A stretch of DNA of 64,000 nucleotides from Actinomadura rudentiformis (GCF_008923185.1 NZ_WBMT01000026.1:62001-126000); one strand, 5' to 3'. Positions 53,443 to 63,318 are shown, counted from the first letter of the stretch. Made by a program: numbers and translations. Notes: generated by a model from the sequence alone, not told the origin.

Positions 53443-53892
53443 ATGAAGTTCCGAGCCACGGTGACGGCGGAGCGCACCGCCACCGGCAACGCCAACGGGG
53501 TCGAGGTCCCGCCAGAGATCGTCGAGGCCCTCGGCTCCGGTCAGCGGCCGCCGGTCGTCATCACGATCAACGGCCACACCTGGCGCAGCCGGGTGGCGGC
53601 CATGCGGGGCAAGCTTCTGATCGGGATCAGCGCCGCCAACCGCAAGGCGAGCGGGATCGCCGAGGGCGAGGAGATCGAGGTCGATCTCCAGCTCGACACC
53701 GAGCCGCGCGTGGTGAACGAGCCGCCGGACCTTGCCGCGGCGCTGGACAGCGACCCGGCCGCCCGCGCGGCGTTCGACCGCCTCGCGTACAGCCACCGGC
53801 GTAAGCACGTGCTCGCGATCGAGGCGGCCAAAACCGCGGAGACGCGGCAGCGGCGCATCGACAAGGCGATCAGTACGATCCTCAGCGGTTAG
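53443..53892 (+). CDS. YdeI/OmpD-associated family, DUF1905 protein
   Basis: A 149-aa protein starting at ATG 53443 with GGGAGAA. N-terminal DUF1905 barrel (KFRATVTAERTATG, VEVPPEIVEALGSG) and C-terminal YdeI-like helical part (AFDRLAYSHRRKHVLAIEAAKTAETRQRR). Function unknown in the family. 113 nt downstream of the VOC gene. Confidence 0.88.
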   Translation: MKFRATVTAERTATGNANGVEVPPEIVEALGSGQRPPVVITINGHTWRSRVAAMRGKLLIGISAANRKASGIAEGEEIEVDLQLDTEPRVVNEPPDLAAALDSDPAARAAFDRLAYSHRRKHVLAIEAAKTAETRQRRIDKAISTILSG

Positions 53893-54242
53893 ACGCGGCG
53901 GGCACGCCGATGCGGCGGTCGCCAGGATGCGGGCTGCCGTGCTGTTCCAGATCGCGTTGTTGTCTGACTTGATGAGCCGGCGGGCCGACTTCAGGAGCGC
54001 CGGGTCACCTCACGCTGAACGAGGCCGCAGCAAGGCGGCCAGGTTGGGTTCGAACTGCTCGAGCTGTTAAGGCGACCGAGGAAGCACAGACGTCCGGCGG
54101 TGTTCAGCGTCACGGCGGGTGTCAGTCTGGCTGGGGCGTCTTCCGCAGTGTCGGATCCGGCCTGGGGAGCGCTTTGAGGTCCGCCCGCGACTCCCGGCTC
54201 CGCTTGCCGGTCGCTCCGCAGCGCCGAGAACGGTAACGGCGC
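53893..54242. other. ~350-nt intergenic, no gene seen
   Basis: No supportable ORF or strong hairpin; it separates the YdeI-type gene from the convergent MerR gene. Confidence 0.5.
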
Positions 54243-54947
54243 TCAGTCGTGGGGGACGGTGCGGCGGATGGCCTTGTCGACGGCGCGCTGGAACGAGGTG
54301 ACCAGCGACTGGATCATCAGTGGCTTGAGTTTGGTGGCGAGTTCGAGGAGCTGTTCGCGTTCCTCGGGCGGACGGCCGCGCTCGCGGTACGGCCGGACCA
54401 CGGTGTCCTGGAAGACGCCTTGCAGTTCGGCGGCCAACGCAGTGGTGTAGCGCTCCACGGCCTCATGCGAGGCGATGAGGGTGTCGAGCGGCATGGGCAG
54501 CTCGGCGAGCTCGGCGCTGATGCCGAGGAGGGCCGGGCTGACCACGCGGACGGAGGCGGAGCCGGTCAGTTCGACGACTCCCAGGGCTTCGAGGCGCTTG
54601 AGGGCCTCGTCGTCGAGGTGCCGCCCGGCGCGGCGGTCGAGTTCGTGGCGGTCGAGCTCTTCGGACTGCTCGGGCGCCCAGGGAGAGAGCAGGGCTCGCT
54701 GCAGGGCGAGGTCTTCCGGCTGGGCGTCGAGCGGGATCTTTGCGAGGTGCTTCTCGATGGCGGCGAGGGTGAGGCCCAGCGACTGCAGTTCACGGACGAG
54801 CTCCAGCCGAGCCAGGTGGTCGGCGCCGTACAGTCCAGTCCGGCCGCGCAGGCGTGGTGGGGGCAGGAGACCGCGTCCGGCATAGAAGCGGACGGTGCGA
54901 ACGCTGACTCCGGCGCGGCCCGCCAGCTCGTCGATGGTGAGCTCCAT
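54243..54947 (-). CDS. MerR-family transcriptional regulator
   Basis: A 234-aa MerR regulator: winged helix MELTIDELAGRAGVSVRTVR with FYAGRGLLPPPRLRGRTGLY, then a coiled coil (RLELVRELQSLGLTLAAIEK) and a ~120-residue C-terminal effector domain without Cys metal ligands. Divergent from the acyl-CoA dehydrogenase gene across a 21-bp palindrome, so it likely controls it with an acyl-CoA-related or small hydrophobic effector (inference). Confidence 0.92.
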   Translation of the reverse strand: MELTIDELAGRAGVSVRTVRFYAGRGLLPPPRLRGRTGLYGADHLARLELVRELQSLGLTLAAIEKHLAKIPLDAQPEDLALQRALLSPWAPEQSEELDRHELDRRAGRHLDDEALKRLEALGVVELTGSASVRVVSPALLGISAELAELPMPLDTLIASHEAVERYTTALAAELQGVFQDTVVRPYRERGRPPEEREQLLELATKLKPLMIQSLVTSFQRAVDKAIRRTVPHD

Positions 54948-54963
54948 CGCACCTCCTCCCTCA

Positions 54964-54984
54964 TGTGACAGTGCCAGTGTTACA
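54964..54984. promoter_or_regulatory. 21-bp palindrome in MerR/acyl-CoA dehydrogenase gap
   Basis: TGTGACAGTGCCAGTGTTACA, 8 of 10 base pairs symmetric about 54974, between the divergent starts (54947 and 55022). Also carries a GTGACA / TACATT -35/-10-like pair. Likely MerR operator. Confidence 0.6.
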
Positions 54985-55021
54985 TTAATCCTGTATCAGC
55001 AAGCACTTACGAGGGGACCGC

Positions 55022-56164
55022 ATGGCGCGAGAGATCTTCACCGAGGAGCATGAGGCCTTCCGCGACATGGTGCGGTCCTTCATCGCGAAGGAGATCGCGC
55101 CGTACCACGCGCAGTGGGAGAAGGACGAGATCGTCTCCCGGGACGTGTGGCTCGCGGCCGGGCGGCAGGGCCTGCTGGGCATCGAGATGCCCGAGGAGTA
55201 CGGCGGTGGCGGCAATGACGACTACCGCTACTACACGATCTTCAACGAGGAGCTCGCCCGGGCGATGGCCACCGGGCCCGGTTTCGCGGTGCACAACGAC
55301 GTGGTCGGCGGCTACCTCGTTCAGCTGCTGAACGACGAGCAGAAGGCCCGCTGGCTGCCCGGCTACTGCTCCGGCGAGCTGATCACCGCCATCGCGATGA
55401 CCGAGCCCGCCGCCGGCTCCGACCTGCAGGGCATGAAGACCACGGCGGTCAAGGACGGCGACGACTACATCCTGAACGGCTCCAAGACGTTCATCACCAA
55501 CGGCATCCTGTCCGACCTGGTGATCGTGGCCGCCAAGACCGATCCCGACGCCGGAGCGCGCGGCGTCAGCCTCCTCATGGTCGAGCGGGGCATGGAGGGC
55601 TTCGAACGCGGCCGCAACCTCGACAAGGTGGGCATGCACGCCCAGGACACCGCCGAGCTCTTCTTCGACAACGTACGGATTCCCGCGAAGAACCTCCTCG
55701 GTGAAGAGGGCATGGGCTTCATCTACCTCATGCAGAACCTCGCCCGCGAACGCCTGTGCATCGCGGTCTCGGCCGTGTCAGGCGCGGAGCAGGCGTTCGA
55801 GACGACGCTGGAGTACTGCAAGACCCGCGAGGCGTTCGGCCGGGCGATCGGCAAGTTCCAGCACAACCGCTTCACGCTGGCGGAGATGAAGACCGAGATC
55901 ACCGTCAGCCGCGCGTTCGTCGACCAGTGCATCGCCAAGGAGGTCAAGGGCGAGCTCAGCGCCGAAGAGGCCTCGATGGCCAAGTACTGGACCACCGAGA
56001 TGCTCAAGACCGTGGTCGACCGCTGCGTCCAGCTCCACGGCGGCTACGGCTACATGAACGAGTATCCGATCGCCAAGGCCTACCAGGACGTCCGCATCCA
56101 GACCATCTTCGGAGGCACCACCGAGATCATGAAAGAGATCATCGGCCGGTCTCTGGGGGTGTAG
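55022..56164 (+). CDS. Acyl-CoA dehydrogenase
   Basis: A 380-aa FAD enzyme: IAMTEPAAGSDLQGMKTTAV (FAD/substrate motif), TFITNGILSDLVIVAAKT, QLHGGYGYMNEYPIAKAYQD and VRIQTIFGGTTEIMKEIIGR at the C-terminus. The catalytic base lies in the GGTTEIMKE region as in most ACADs. Begins fatty-acid or branched acyl-CoA beta-oxidation. Under the MerR-type palindrome. ATG 55022 after GAGGGGACC. Its end overlaps the convergent membrane gene by 26 nt. Confidence 0.95.
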   Translation: MAREIFTEEHEAFRDMVRSFIAKEIAPYHAQWEKDEIVSRDVWLAAGRQGLLGIEMPEEYGGGGNDDYRYYTIFNEELARAMATGPGFAVHNDVVGGYLVQLLNDEQKARWLPGYCSGELITAIAMTEPAAGSDLQGMKTTAVKDGDDYILNGSKTFITNGILSDLVIVAAKTDPDAGARGVSLLMVERGMEGFERGRNLDKVGMHAQDTAELFFDNVRIPAKNLLGEEGMGFIYLMQNLARERLCIAVSAVSGAEQAFETTLEYCKTREAFGRAIGKFQHNRFTLAEMKTEITVSRAFVDQCIAKEVKGELSAEEASMAKYWTTEMLKTVVDRCVQLHGGYGYMNEYPIAKAYQDVRIQTIFGGTTEIMKEIIGRSLGV

Positions 56165-56516
56165 GGCGGAGGGCCAGGATGTCCAGGACTGTGTAGGCGC
56201 CGGTGATTGTGGCTAGGCCGGCTGCTGTCGCGCGGGGGACGTCGCCGCGGATCAGGTGGGTGATTCCGGCTGCGGTGTCGCAGGCGTCCACCATCAGGCA
56301 GAGCTTCCGCCAGCGCCGTCGTGCTGCCGGGTCGCTGGCGAGGTAGCCCAGGCCCAGGGCGATGGCTCTGCTTCCGAAGACCCGGATCAGGTATCGCAGC
56401 TCGGGGGCGTCCTGGTTGCTCATGCCTGCCAGCTTCAGGTTGAGACCCGGCGCGGCCAAGGCCAGTGCCCCCCATACGACGCGGCCGCCTGCCGCCACCT
56501 CTAGCGCACGTTCCAT
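56139..56516 (-). CDS. DUF4267-like small membrane protein
   Basis: A 125-aa hydrophobic protein starting at ATG 56516 (MERALEVAAGGRVVWGALAL). Four hydrophobic segments, with RYLIRVFGSRAIALGLGYLA and LMVDACDTAAGITHLIRGD reminiscent of DUF4267 proteins. Convergent overlap with the acyl-CoA dehydrogenase gene. Function unknown. Confidence 0.75.
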   Translation of the reverse strand: MERALEVAAGGRVVWGALALAAPGLNLKLAGMSNQDAPELRYLIRVFGSRAIALGLGYLASDPAARRRWRKLCLMVDACDTAAGITHLIRGDVPRATAAGLATITGAYTVLDILALRPTPPETGR

Positions 56517-56697
56517 GCCGGCGACCCTTCCACCTCGGGCTGGCCTGGAGCGATTACCTCGGAGGTAAGGGGCGGGGGAATCGAGTGGTAATCGTGACCT
56601 GATGTCGCGTTTGTTGTCGTTGCCTGCGTTTGTGGCGGATGGAACACTAACTTTCCTTCGAAGTTTCGTTCCGTGTGGAGCGGCGGACTGGGGAGCC

Positions 56698-57987
56698 GTG
56701 GAGAAGCACACCAAGAGGCCGGCGAGCATCAAGAGACGCTCGATCGACAAGAAGATCGCGATTGCTTCGGGCGTCGCGATCGCCGTCACGCTGTCCGGGA
56801 GCGTGATCGCGATTGCGCAGACCGGGGCGGGTGGTAGTGAGGAGCGTCCCCAGGCTGCGGCCGGTACGCCGACGCCGCCGTCGATCCCGGGCAACTTCGT
56901 GCCGGGGCCTGAGTCGATGGCCTCGCCCCCGCCGGTGACGTCGCCGAATCGGAAGCCGCCGAGCAATCCGTTCAGCACGGGCAGGGAGAGGCCCGCGCCG
57001 AACGACCCGGACCTGCGCGGTGACAAGCGCGGGGCGAAGCCGAAGATGCCCAAGGCCAAGGGGCTGCCGGGCTTCAAGCCGGCCGACAGCGGGGCGAAGA
57101 TCACCAAGCTGGAGAAGGTCGGTGCGTCTCTTTACGACGTCACGATCGCCACGCCGGCGCTCGGGACCGAGGTGAAGACGCGCGTTCTGTTCCCCAAGTC
57201 GTGGAAGTCCAAGACCACGAAGACGTGGCCTGTTGTTTACGCCTTCCACGGCGGCAACAACCGCTACACGTCCTGGACCAAGGACTCCAACATCCGGCAG
57301 GTCGCCGCAGGCCATGACGTGATGGTCGTCATGCCCGAGGGCGGCTGGAACGGCTCGTACACCAACTGGTGGAACGACGGCAAGGGCGGCATCCCGCAGT
57401 GGGAGAACTTCCACATCAAGGAAGTCATCCCCCTGATGGAGCGCAACTTCCACGCTGGGTCGTCCCGGGCCGCAATCGGCCTGTCATCGGGTGGGCAGGG
57501 CGCCATCACGTATGCCCAGCGCTACCGGGGGTTGTTCAAGTACGCGGCGTCCTACAGCGGCGCGCTCAACATCACCGCGCCTGGTATGCCGACTGTTTTC
57601 ATGCAGCTGAACGCTGCCGCCGGCGACGACATCTGGGGCGACCCGGTGAGAGACCGCGCCAACTGGAAGGCGCACGACGCCACCGTGATGGTGTCCCGGC
57701 TCAAGGGCGTCGGCGTCTACGTCTCCTCGGGTGACGGCCGTGTCGGGCCGTACGACGACCCAGACATGGAGCCCTTGCACGCCGGGCGGGTCGGTGAACA
57801 GTTCTCCGGGTACATGGCCACCAGATTCGTGAACGCCGCGAAGCAGGCGGGCGTCCCCATCACGGCCAACTTGTACGGGCCGGGCACGCACAAGTGGGCG
57901 TACTGGAAGCGCGAACTGGTCAGGAGCTGGCCCGCCATCACCGCCGCCATCGGCGCCACCAAGGTCGGCGTACGCGACTCGGAGTAG
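56698..57987 (+). CDS. Secreted esterase (antigen-85-like alpha/beta hydrolase)
   Basis: A 429-aa exported enzyme starting at GTG 56698 (GGGGAG just upstream). Basic N-terminus and TM/signal (IAIASGVAIAVTLSGSVIAI), a ~100-residue Pro-rich region, then the hydrolase: VVYAFHGGNNRYTSW (oxyanion strand), nucleophile IGLSSGGQGA, VSSGDGRVGPYDDPD (acid) and GPGTHKWAYW (His). Related to the esterase D/mycolyltransferase family. Acts on the cell surface; substrate unknown. Confidence 0.9.
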   Translation: MEKHTKRPASIKRRSIDKKIAIASGVAIAVTLSGSVIAIAQTGAGGSEERPQAAAGTPTPPSIPGNFVPGPESMASPPPVTSPNRKPPSNPFSTGRERPAPNDPDLRGDKRGAKPKMPKAKGLPGFKPADSGAKITKLEKVGASLYDVTIATPALGTEVKTRVLFPKSWKSKTTKTWPVVYAFHGGNNRYTSWTKDSNIRQVAAGHDVMVVMPEGGWNGSYTNWWNDGKGGIPQWENFHIKEVIPLMERNFHAGSSRAAIGLSSGGQGAITYAQRYRGLFKYAASYSGALNITAPGMPTVFMQLNAAAGDDIWGDPVRDRANWKAHDATVMVSRLKGVGVYVSSGDGRVGPYDDPDMEPLHAGRVGEQFSGYMATRFVNAAKQAGVPITANLYGPGTHKWAYWKRELVRSWPAITAAIGATKVGVRDSE

Positions 57988-58071
57988 GCGCGAAGCCTCC
58001 CCTTGGAGGACGCGGCACTTGCCTTTCCCGCCCCACGATGAAGCCGTTCTCAAGCGGATTGGGGCTTCGGG

Positions 58072-58830
58072 ATGGTTGCGACGGTGGCGGCGCGCAGGCG
58101 GCGGGTGCAGCGGGTCTGGTACGGACTGGGCGCCTTCCTCGTCGCGGCGGGGCTCTTCCATCTGGCGGTGTTCGTTGTGGACGGCGGGCCTTGGGCGGGG
58201 CCCGTGCCCTGGCGGAAGCCGGCCACGTTCGGCTTGTCGTTCGGACTGACGCTGATCACGATCACCTGGGTCGCCTCGTACCTGCAGCTCAGCGAACGGC
58301 TCCGGAACGTCCTGCTGGGGGTCTTCGCGGCGGACTGCTTCGTGGAGGTCGGCGGCATCACCCTGCAGGCCTGGCGGGGCGTGCCGTCGCACATCAACCG
58401 GGAGACGGCGTTCGACTCGGCGGTCTCGACGGTGCTCGCGGCGGGCGGCGGCGTGCTCATCGTGGTGCTCGGCATCATGGCCGTGGCCGCCTTCCGGCCC
58501 GGCGTGGGGCTGTCCGGTGACATGCGGCTGGCGCTGCGGGCCGGATTCGTGACACTGATGATCGGCCTGGCCACCGGAGCCGCCATGATCGCCCGGGGTG
58601 TGATCGAGGTCGACACCGGCAGCCAGGAGACCGCCTACGCCGTCACCGGGTTCCTCAAGCTCGCACACGGGGTGAGCCTGCACGGTGTGCTGGTCCTGCC
58701 CGCGCTCGCCTGGCTCCTGGCGTTCATCGGCTGGAACGAGGCGCGCCGCCTCCGCGCCGTGCGCCTCGTCACGATCGCGTACGGCCTCGCCATCGCGATT
58801 GCCCTCGTCTACTCCGTCTTGACCGCGTGA
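58072..58830 (+). CDS. Polytopic membrane protein, unknown
   Basis: A 252-aa protein with about seven hydrophobic segments (ATG 58072). Conserved-looking features: GGPWAGPVPWRKPATFGLSF, FVEVGGITLQAWRGVPSHIN and a late LAHGVSLHGVLVLPALAWLL. I recall homologues in other actinomycetes without a function. Followed by a divergent-to-convergent gap before TetR. Confidence 0.7.
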   Translation: MVATVAARRRRVQRVWYGLGAFLVAAGLFHLAVFVVDGGPWAGPVPWRKPATFGLSFGLTLITITWVASYLQLSERLRNVLLGVFAADCFVEVGGITLQAWRGVPSHINRETAFDSAVSTVLAAGGGVLIVVLGIMAVAAFRPGVGLSGDMRLALRAGFVTLMIGLATGAAMIARGVIEVDTGSQETAYAVTGFLKLAHGVSLHGVLVLPALAWLLAFIGWNEARRLRAVRLVTIAYGLAIAIALVYSVLTA

Positions 58831-58929
58831 ACGTCTTCAGATGCGACGGCCCGCTGCCGATGTGCGTCGCCGCGACCGGTGGCGTCCAAGGCTGGGGGTG
58901 GATCCGGACGCGGGCGTGCTCGTCGTCGG

Positions 58930-59679
58930 CTACTCCGGATGGATCTTCGGCTTCGAACTGCCCGGTGGCTCCCCGATGGCCTGACGCGTCCCTCCGGCGG
59001 TCTGAGTCTCGCAGCCCGCGGGTTGGGGCGTTCCGAACGTGCCGGACTCCCACAGCCGGCGGACATGGTCGATCATCGGCGGCCCGATGGCGCGCAGCCC
59101 GTCCACATCGCCGGCGGCCACGAGCGGGGTCACCATGGCACTGACCGCCGCGATGATCACCTGGCAGGTGAAGCGGCCGGCTTCGCCGGTGACCTCCAGC
59201 AGGTCGGCGAGCGCGTTGGTGAGCGTGACCTGCACCTCGCTCCGCCGCCGGATGGCGTCGGGTCCGGCCGCGTACACCTCGACCAGGAACAGCCGCGCGA
59301 ACGGCAGCTCGGTCGCCAGCACGTCCAGGTACGCGGTGACCGCCCGCTCGAACCGCTCCAGCGGGCTGCCCTCCAGCCGCGCCTGCCCGGTGGCCTCGTC
59401 CACTCCTACCGACTCCAGCACCCGCCGCAGCAGCAGGTCGCCGGCCCCGGCGAAGGCGGTCATGAAGCAGTCGAGCTTGGAGTCGAACAGCTGGTAGAAG
59501 CTCTGCCGGGACACCACCGCCCGCTTGAGCACGTCCTCGACGGAGGTGCCCACGTAGCCCTTCTCGGTCATCGCCTCAGCCATCGCGGTGCACAGCCGCG
59601 TGCGCTGGATGCGTTCGACCTCTTCGCGAGACAGCGCGTACCGCCCCCTGGGCAGCCGACGCGGCGATGAGTCCGGCAT
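58930..59679 (-). CDS. TetR-family regulator
   Basis: A 249-aa regulator: HTH AMAEAMTEKGYVGTSVEDV with VVSRQSFYQLFDSKLDCFM, then a ligand-binding helical domain and a disordered Gly/Pro tail (residues ~220-249). Divergent from the dienelactone hydrolase gene across 90 nt, which it may repress. No clean palindrome is obvious in the gap. Confidence 0.92.
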   Translation of the reverse strand: MPDSSPRRLPRGRYALSREEVERIQRTRLCTAMAEAMTEKGYVGTSVEDVLKRAVVSRQSFYQLFDSKLDCFMTAFAGAGDLLLRRVLESVGVDEATGQARLEGSPLERFERAVTAYLDVLATELPFARLFLVEVYAAGPDAIRRRSEVQVTLTNALADLLEVTGEAGRFTCQVIIAAVSAMVTPLVAAGDVDGLRAIGPPMIDHVRRLWESGTFGTPQPAGCETQTAGGTRQAIGEPPGSSKPKIHPE

Positions 59680-59769
59680 CCGATCACCATAGTTCAGGGC
59701 AGTGGGCCCGGTTGTCAGTAGTGCCTTACATGGTGGAATTCAAGCAACCTTGACCCCCGGAGGTGGCCC

Positions 59770-60606
59770 ATGGCCGATGACGACCTGCGCGATTTCGAGA
59801 CCGCGACGTTCACGCATCAGGGCAAGACCCGGACGATCTACCGGCGGGGCACCGGCCCCGCGGTGATCGTGATCGCGGAGATTCCCGGCATCACGCCGAA
59901 GGTGACCGAGTTCGCGCGCATGGTCGCGGGCATCGGCTGCACCGCCGTCATGCCGCACCTGTTCGGCCGCCCTGGCCGTGACCCGCACCCCAAGGAGCAC
60001 GGCTGGCGGGCGACGGCGTCCTACGTGGCCTCCTCGCTGGTGCCCTCCTGCATCAGCAGGGAGTTCACGGTCTTGGCCACCGGCAAGACCTCGCCGGTGG
60101 TCGACTGGCTCCGCGCCCTCGCGGCGAGCGAGCACGAACGGTCCGGTGGCCCCGGAGTCGGCGCGGTCGGCATGTGCTTCACGGGAGGCTTCGCGCTCGC
60201 CATGGCCACCGACGATCGCCTGCTCGCCCCGGTCCTGTCCCAGCCCTCGCTGCCGCTCCCTCTCATGCGCCGGCAGCGTGAGGCCATCGACATCTCGCCC
60301 GAGGACCTGGCGAAGGTCAAGGGCAGGTGCGCCAACGGACTGACCGTCCTGGGGCTCCGTTTCGAGGGCGACACGCTGGTGCCGGGCAGCCGGTTCGACT
60401 TTCTGCGCCGCGAGCTCGGCGACGCCTTCGTGGCCGTCGAGCTCGACGACGCCTGCGCGAACCCGGACGCCTTCACGAAACGGCACTCCGTGCTGACCGA
60501 GCACCTCATCGACGCGCCCGACGAGCCCACCCGCGCCGCCCTGAACCAGGTCCTGGACCTCTTCCGCAGCCGCCTCCTCAAAACTCCTGACGGGCTAACA
60601 GGCTGA
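59770..60606 (+). CDS. Dienelactone hydrolase family protein
   Basis: A 278-aa alpha/beta hydrolase with a Cys nucleophile in VGMCFTGGFAL, replacing Ser as in dienelactone hydrolases; VIVIAEIPGITPKVTEFARM is the N-terminal oxyanion/substrate segment. GGAGGTGG precedes ATG 59770. Likely cleaves a lactone or ester intermediate; probable TetR control from the divergent gene. Confidence 0.9.
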   Translation: MADDDLRDFETATFTHQGKTRTIYRRGTGPAVIVIAEIPGITPKVTEFARMVAGIGCTAVMPHLFGRPGRDPHPKEHGWRATASYVASSLVPSCISREFTVLATGKTSPVVDWLRALAASEHERSGGPGVGAVGMCFTGGFALAMATDDRLLAPVLSQPSLPLPLMRRQREAIDISPEDLAKVKGRCANGLTVLGLRFEGDTLVPGSRFDFLRRELGDAFVAVELDDACANPDAFTKRHSVLTEHLIDAPDEPTRAALNQVLDLFRSRLLKTPDGLTG

Positions 60607-60648
60607 CGGGACCAACGGGCTGCCGGTGGCAACGGGCCAACGGGGGGA

Positions 60649-63318
60649 TCAGGAGATCGGGATCGACTTGGTGGGGACGTTGTAGCCGCGAATGCGGAGG
60701 TGAGCCGGCTTGCCGCCCAGGTCACGAGTCGCGTAGGTGGCGGTGATGGTGGTGGACTCGCCGGGCCAGAGCGAGACGTAGTTGTCGGAATAGGTGATCG
60801 GCAGGACCTCGGTGCCGTCGGCGCCCGCAGTGATCTCGGGGCGGACGAAGAACGCGAGGTTCTTCGGGCTGGTGTTGGTCAGCTTGATGGTGGCCGTCTC
60901 GTTCCCGTTCGCGCTGGTGCGAGTGGCAGAGGCGGCGAGGGCAGGGTTGGCGGGCAGGCTGTTGAGTCCGCTGAAGTCGGCGTACGTCTTGACCTCGGTG
61001 TGGTGCCAGTCGGACTTGGGGCCCAGCTCGTCGGGCCTGGTCGAGTTCCAGTAGAGGTTGTCGCTGACGACCGCGCCGGAGGAGTCCTTCAGCTGGAGCC
61101 GGATGAAGTAGGTGGGAGACAACCCGCCGACCGCCGGGACCTTCATGATTTCGGACGAGGCGTTCGCAGGTGCGGTGACGGATCTGGTTGTGCTGTGCCT
61201 CTGGGTGAGGTCGGGGATGGTGTGGAACGTCGCGGTCGCCTGGAGGTCGGCGCGTGAGGTGAGCGTCGAGTTGACCACATGGACCTTGCCGGTGTTGTAG
61301 TCGTACGCGATGTGCACGGGCTCGGTGGCCTTCTTCGTGCCGAAATAGCCGCCGCCGGGCTTGAAGAAGTAGTCGTACAGGTTCCACTGGACCGACGGCC
61401 AGGAGTTGTTGAGCATCCAGAAGATGGTCCCGAACGACCTGGTGTACTTGTGGGCGCTCCAGGCCTCGAAGAAGGCCCTGGTGTTCTCGTAGTTCTGGAG
61501 CTCGGCCTTGCGGGCGTAGTCGGCCGCGCCGGTCGCCTTGCCGTAGCGGTTGTCGATCGCCTTGTCATAATGCGTGGTCGTGTCGAAGGGGGTCGATGGA
61601 CGCCCGGCGTGGAAGTTCCAGGCATCAGACAGAGGCCATTGGTCGGACGGCGCCAAGAACTTCTGCACGCTCTCCAGCGGCGGCGGTGCCTGCGTGCCCT
61701 CTTCGCCGGTGGTGCCGAACGCGCTCCCGACACGGGTGGTGTCCCACCACAGGACCGGCGGCTCCCAGACGTAAGGGCCGTCCATTTTCATGCCCGCGTC
61801 GGGGTTCGACCAGGTCGCGACGTTGTCCACCGTCGGGTTCTGCCAGTGCAGCTTCGCGGCGATGTTCTTGTACGTGGCGAGATGAGCCGGCGTCGGCGGT
61901 TCGTCGCTGCCGTAGTTCCACATGAACGGGCTCGCGTGGTGGCGCAGGGCGCGCATCTGACTGTCGAGGGAGGCCATCGCCACCTTGGTCTGCTCGGCGG
62001 TCCACGCGTTGTCCTTCTGCCAGGCGCTGCAGCAGACGAAGCCGGGCATGAGCATGATGCCGTTCCGGTCGGCCAGGTCGTAGAGCTCCTCGTTGCCGAG
62101 GGTGCCCTCCAGGCGGATCGTGTTCAGGCCCATGTCCTTGACGTACTGGATGTGGGTCGCGTTCGTCCTGGTGTCCCAGCGCTGGAGCAGGTCCCACACG
62201 TAGCCGCCACCACGGAAGAGCACGTTCTGGCCGTTGACCTTGTAGGCCGCCCATGAGGTGCCGTTGACGGACTTGCGGTAGTCGGTGAACTGCCGGATTC
62301 CGAAGTCGATCTCCTTGATGTCCGATGTCGCTTTGTCGATGTCCGCGCGGAGCTTCAGGTGATAGAGCTCGGGCTTGCCGTACTGGTGCGGCCACCAGAG
62401 CGCGGGTTTCTTCACGTGAAGGGGCTTGAAGGCGATCTCGCGGCGTTCACCGGCGCCGAGCGTGACGTTCTGGCTGAACGTGATCGTCGGATGGCCCGCC
62501 TTGCTGATGGTGCCACTGACCTTGGCCGTCACCGGGGCCTTGGTCGCGTTCACCGCGTCGGCGTAGACGGTCAGGTCAGCGGAGTCTGTGGCGGGCAGGG
62601 GCAGGACGGTCCGGACGTACGGGTCGCGCAGGGCGATCGGTCCCGTGGTCTCCAGGATCGTGTCGCCCCACACGCCCGCGTTCATGTCGGGTGCCTCGTG
62701 GTTCCAATCGACCGTGCAGATCGACAGGTCCTTGCAGGCGTGGGCGGGCGGTGTCACGAGGATCGCGAGGGCGTTCGCCTCTCCTGGCCGGATCAGTTTG
62801 CTGACGTCGTACTCGTGGTGCACCAGTGTGCCGACGGCGTTCGCGTCGAGGCGCGTCCCGTTCAGCCAGATCTGCGCGCGGTAGCTGATCCCCTTGAAAC
62901 GGAGCCAGTACGCCTGGCCGGGTCCGGAGGCGGCCGCCTTGAACTCGCCGCGGTACCACCACTTCTGGGTGGTGAGGTCGGGCACCTTCTTGAGGTTCTG
63001 GCCGAAGTAGATGTTCTGGTGGACGCGGTTGTCGACCAGCCCGGCCAGCACCGTCGAGGGGAGCGTGACCGGGTGCCAGCCGGCGGTGCCGTAGCCGACC
63101 CGGGAGATGACGTCGCCGGCATCGGCCAGGCCGGTTGCTGAGCGTAGGGCCCAGCCGGAGGTGAGCTTGGCCGAGCCGACGGTGGCCGCACGGGCGTCGC
63201 CGCCGGTCGCGCAGGCGCCGACCATGAGGAGCAGCGCGAACGTCGTGACGAGGATGGAGACGTACTGGACGAACGTGGCTCGCGCGCCTTTGACCAGCAG
63301 CGTGCCTCTGACCGGCAT
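60649..63318 (-). CDS. Secreted GH2 exo-beta-D-glucosaminidase-like enzyme
   Basis: An 889-aa enzyme starting at ATG 63318 (GGAGG 6-10 nt upstream). Membrane/lipoprotein-type signal (FALLLMVGACATGG, possible lipobox), then GH2 sugar-binding, Ig-like and TIM-barrel domains. The acid is probably Asp472 in NYGSDEPP and the nucleophile Glu539 or Glu540 in FGTTGEEG, matching from memory Asp469 and Glu541 of the Amycolatopsis exo-chitosanase CsxA. Removes glucosamine from the non-reducing end of chitosan. Long C-terminal beta domains. Monocistronic. Confidence 0.9.
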   Translation of the reverse strand: MPVRGTLLVKGARATFVQYVSILVTTFALLLMVGACATGGDARAATVGSAKLTSGWALRSATGLADAGDVISRVGYGTAGWHPVTLPSTVLAGLVDNRVHQNIYFGQNLKKVPDLTTQKWWYRGEFKAAASGPGQAYWLRFKGISYRAQIWLNGTRLDANAVGTLVHHEYDVSKLIRPGEANALAILVTPPAHACKDLSICTVDWNHEAPDMNAGVWGDTILETTGPIALRDPYVRTVLPLPATDSADLTVYADAVNATKAPVTAKVSGTISKAGHPTITFSQNVTLGAGERREIAFKPLHVKKPALWWPHQYGKPELYHLKLRADIDKATSDIKEIDFGIRQFTDYRKSVNGTSWAAYKVNGQNVLFRGGGYVWDLLQRWDTRTNATHIQYVKDMGLNTIRLEGTLGNEELYDLADRNGIMLMPGFVCCSAWQKDNAWTAEQTKVAMASLDSQMRALRHHASPFMWNYGSDEPPTPAHLATYKNIAAKLHWQNPTVDNVATWSNPDAGMKMDGPYVWEPPVLWWDTTRVGSAFGTTGEEGTQAPPPLESVQKFLAPSDQWPLSDAWNFHAGRPSTPFDTTTHYDKAIDNRYGKATGAADYARKAELQNYENTRAFFEAWSAHKYTRSFGTIFWMLNNSWPSVQWNLYDYFFKPGGGYFGTKKATEPVHIAYDYNTGKVHVVNSTLTSRADLQATATFHTIPDLTQRHSTTRSVTAPANASSEIMKVPAVGGLSPTYFIRLQLKDSSGAVVSDNLYWNSTRPDELGPKSDWHHTEVKTYADFSGLNSLPANPALAASATRTSANGNETATIKLTNTSPKNLAFFVRPEITAGADGTEVLPITYSDNYVSLWPGESTTITATYATRDLGGKPAHLRIRGYNVPTKSIPIS

